Assembly (NCBI GenBank): GCA_965116565.1
Contig: OZ220699.1
Span: 682,001-746,000, forward strand
Length of the DNA: 64,000 bases
DNA from: Bin87 sp965116565
GTDB lineage: Bacteria; Chloroflexota; Dehalococcoidia; Lucifugimonadales; UBA3495
Direction: 5' to 3'
Shown here: piece after piece, positions 63,686 to 64,000 of the stretch
Layout: each line of letters starts with the position of its first letter
Numbering within the stretch: position 1 is the first letter of the stretch
Program-made: the position numbers and the translations under genes
Notes under the pieces: model-generated
What the model saw: the letters and a program-made list of their open reading frames with translations, nothing else
What the model was told of the DNA's origin: nothing
Database searches by the model: none

Positions 63686-64000
63686 TTATATTGGAGCGAA
63701 CCGATAGGCGATCAGGGGCGGCAGGCCGTTTCGCCCCCGGGTCCACCAACCGAGATGCAGCTGGGTCGCTCGGCGCCGGGCAGCAGTCGCAGCGTGCGCC
63801 CTGGTACTTGACCGTGTTGTCCCGGACCACTTTACGGGTGTGTTTGACGCAGAGGATTTCGTCCAAGGGGTGTTGGGAGCACCACGGACGGTAGGCGGAA
63901 TCAGATCGTTCGGCAGGGATGGCAACCTGGAGGTTGCAGCAGGGCAGGGAGTATTGCAGGATAGAGCTGGCCTGGTCGATGGTTCTGGCTCCGGCGAGAC
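63686..64000 (-). pseudogene. Transposase relic (integrase-catalytic-core type), cut by the window edge
   Basis: The minus strand from 64000 reads ARTIDQASSILQYSLPCCNL, QVAIPAERSDSAYRPWCSQH and LDEILCVKHTRKVVRDNTVK. Compare the end of an rve-type transposase, with its (A/F)VPAExxxAYRP and DxILCxxHxRKVxxDNTVxY pattern. After VKYQGAR the expected RTLQLLPG continues only in another frame (RTLRLLPGAERPS), and the tail shifts again to end at TAA 63686-63688. At least one frameshift therefore breaks it. The catalytic DDE part, if kept, is beyond the window. No inverted repeat end was found. Confidence 0.7.

Overview
This window looks like part of a high-GC chromosome of an uncultivated Chloroflexota bacterium, most like the SAR202/Dehalococcoidia-type lineages. 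This placement is inferred from gene content, not from a marker-gene tree. Supporting features are several luciferase-like flavin monooxygenases, a Rieske oxygenase, SDR and alpha/beta-hydrolase genes scattered singly, solute-binding lipoproteins with VTREV-type linkers, Uma2 proteins, a Rex repressor, and small membrane proteins with charged tails.

Layout. 0-7 kb: the 5' part of an SbcD-like nuclease, an iron-type solute-binding lipoprotein, a coiled-coil zinc-ribbon protein, a two-domain universal stress protein, a class C beta-lactamase-like hydrolase, a short DnaJ-like protein and tRNA-Pro(GGG). 7-9.6 kb: SDR, Uma2 and LLM oxidoreductase. 9.6-14.7 kb: a complete polar amino-acid ABC transporter (aapJQMP order) with an extra coiled-coil membrane gene inside it. 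15-20.3 kb: amidohydrolase, Rieske oxygenase, a decayed toxin-antitoxin locus, a second LLM enzyme, a hydrolase and a 110-residue orphan. 20.8-31 kb: sugar-nucleotide epimerase, trxB, a coupled pair of HEPN/PaREP1-like genes, TauE, a NAD-kinase-like protein, an amidase, a dienelactone hydrolase, tandem Uma2 genes and DUF1015. 31.4-33.6 kb: a secreted PATPT-repeat protein and a phosphotransferase-like protein. 33.7-37 kb: a defence/addiction-like island with a DNA methyltransferase-nuclease fusion, a fresh 92-bp duplicate of part of it, and an unknown gene followed by a double MazF-like gene with a frameshift. 37-44 kb: MFS transporter, aspartic protease, HEPN-like protein, zinc ribbon, a membrane Fe-S (FadF/HdrD-like) oxidoreductase, a hydrolase, a probable UGA-decoding selenoprotein of the SelW/Rdx family, and DUF503. 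44.4-52.4 kb: rex facing the complete F0F1 ATP synthase operon (atpI-B-E-F-H-A-G-D-C). 52.5-58.5 kb: housekeeping genes (BFN, coiled-coil protein, coaD, rsmD, nadC, CMD, DinB, dtd, fmdB-like, rpsU). 58.6-64 kb: two ABC ATPases, an arsM with a Cys/His-rich insert, a repeat-rich spacer holding a decayed gene copy, a third LLM enzyme and a transposase relic at the right edge.

The strongest candidate for something overlooked is the selenoprotein at 43594-43863. An in-frame TGA at codon 20 completes a CxxU motif, the reading frame continues with a clear Rdx-type C-terminal part, and a SECIS-like fold lies just after the TGA. Other notable signals are the unknown gene paired with a tandem MazF-like toxin, the composition break in the methyltransferase target-recognition region, a gene that seems to lack any ATG/GTG/TTG start, and several families of dispersed repeats. 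One of these repeats is read through in frame inside the MFS transporter.

All calls come from reading the sequence. No database or folding program was run.
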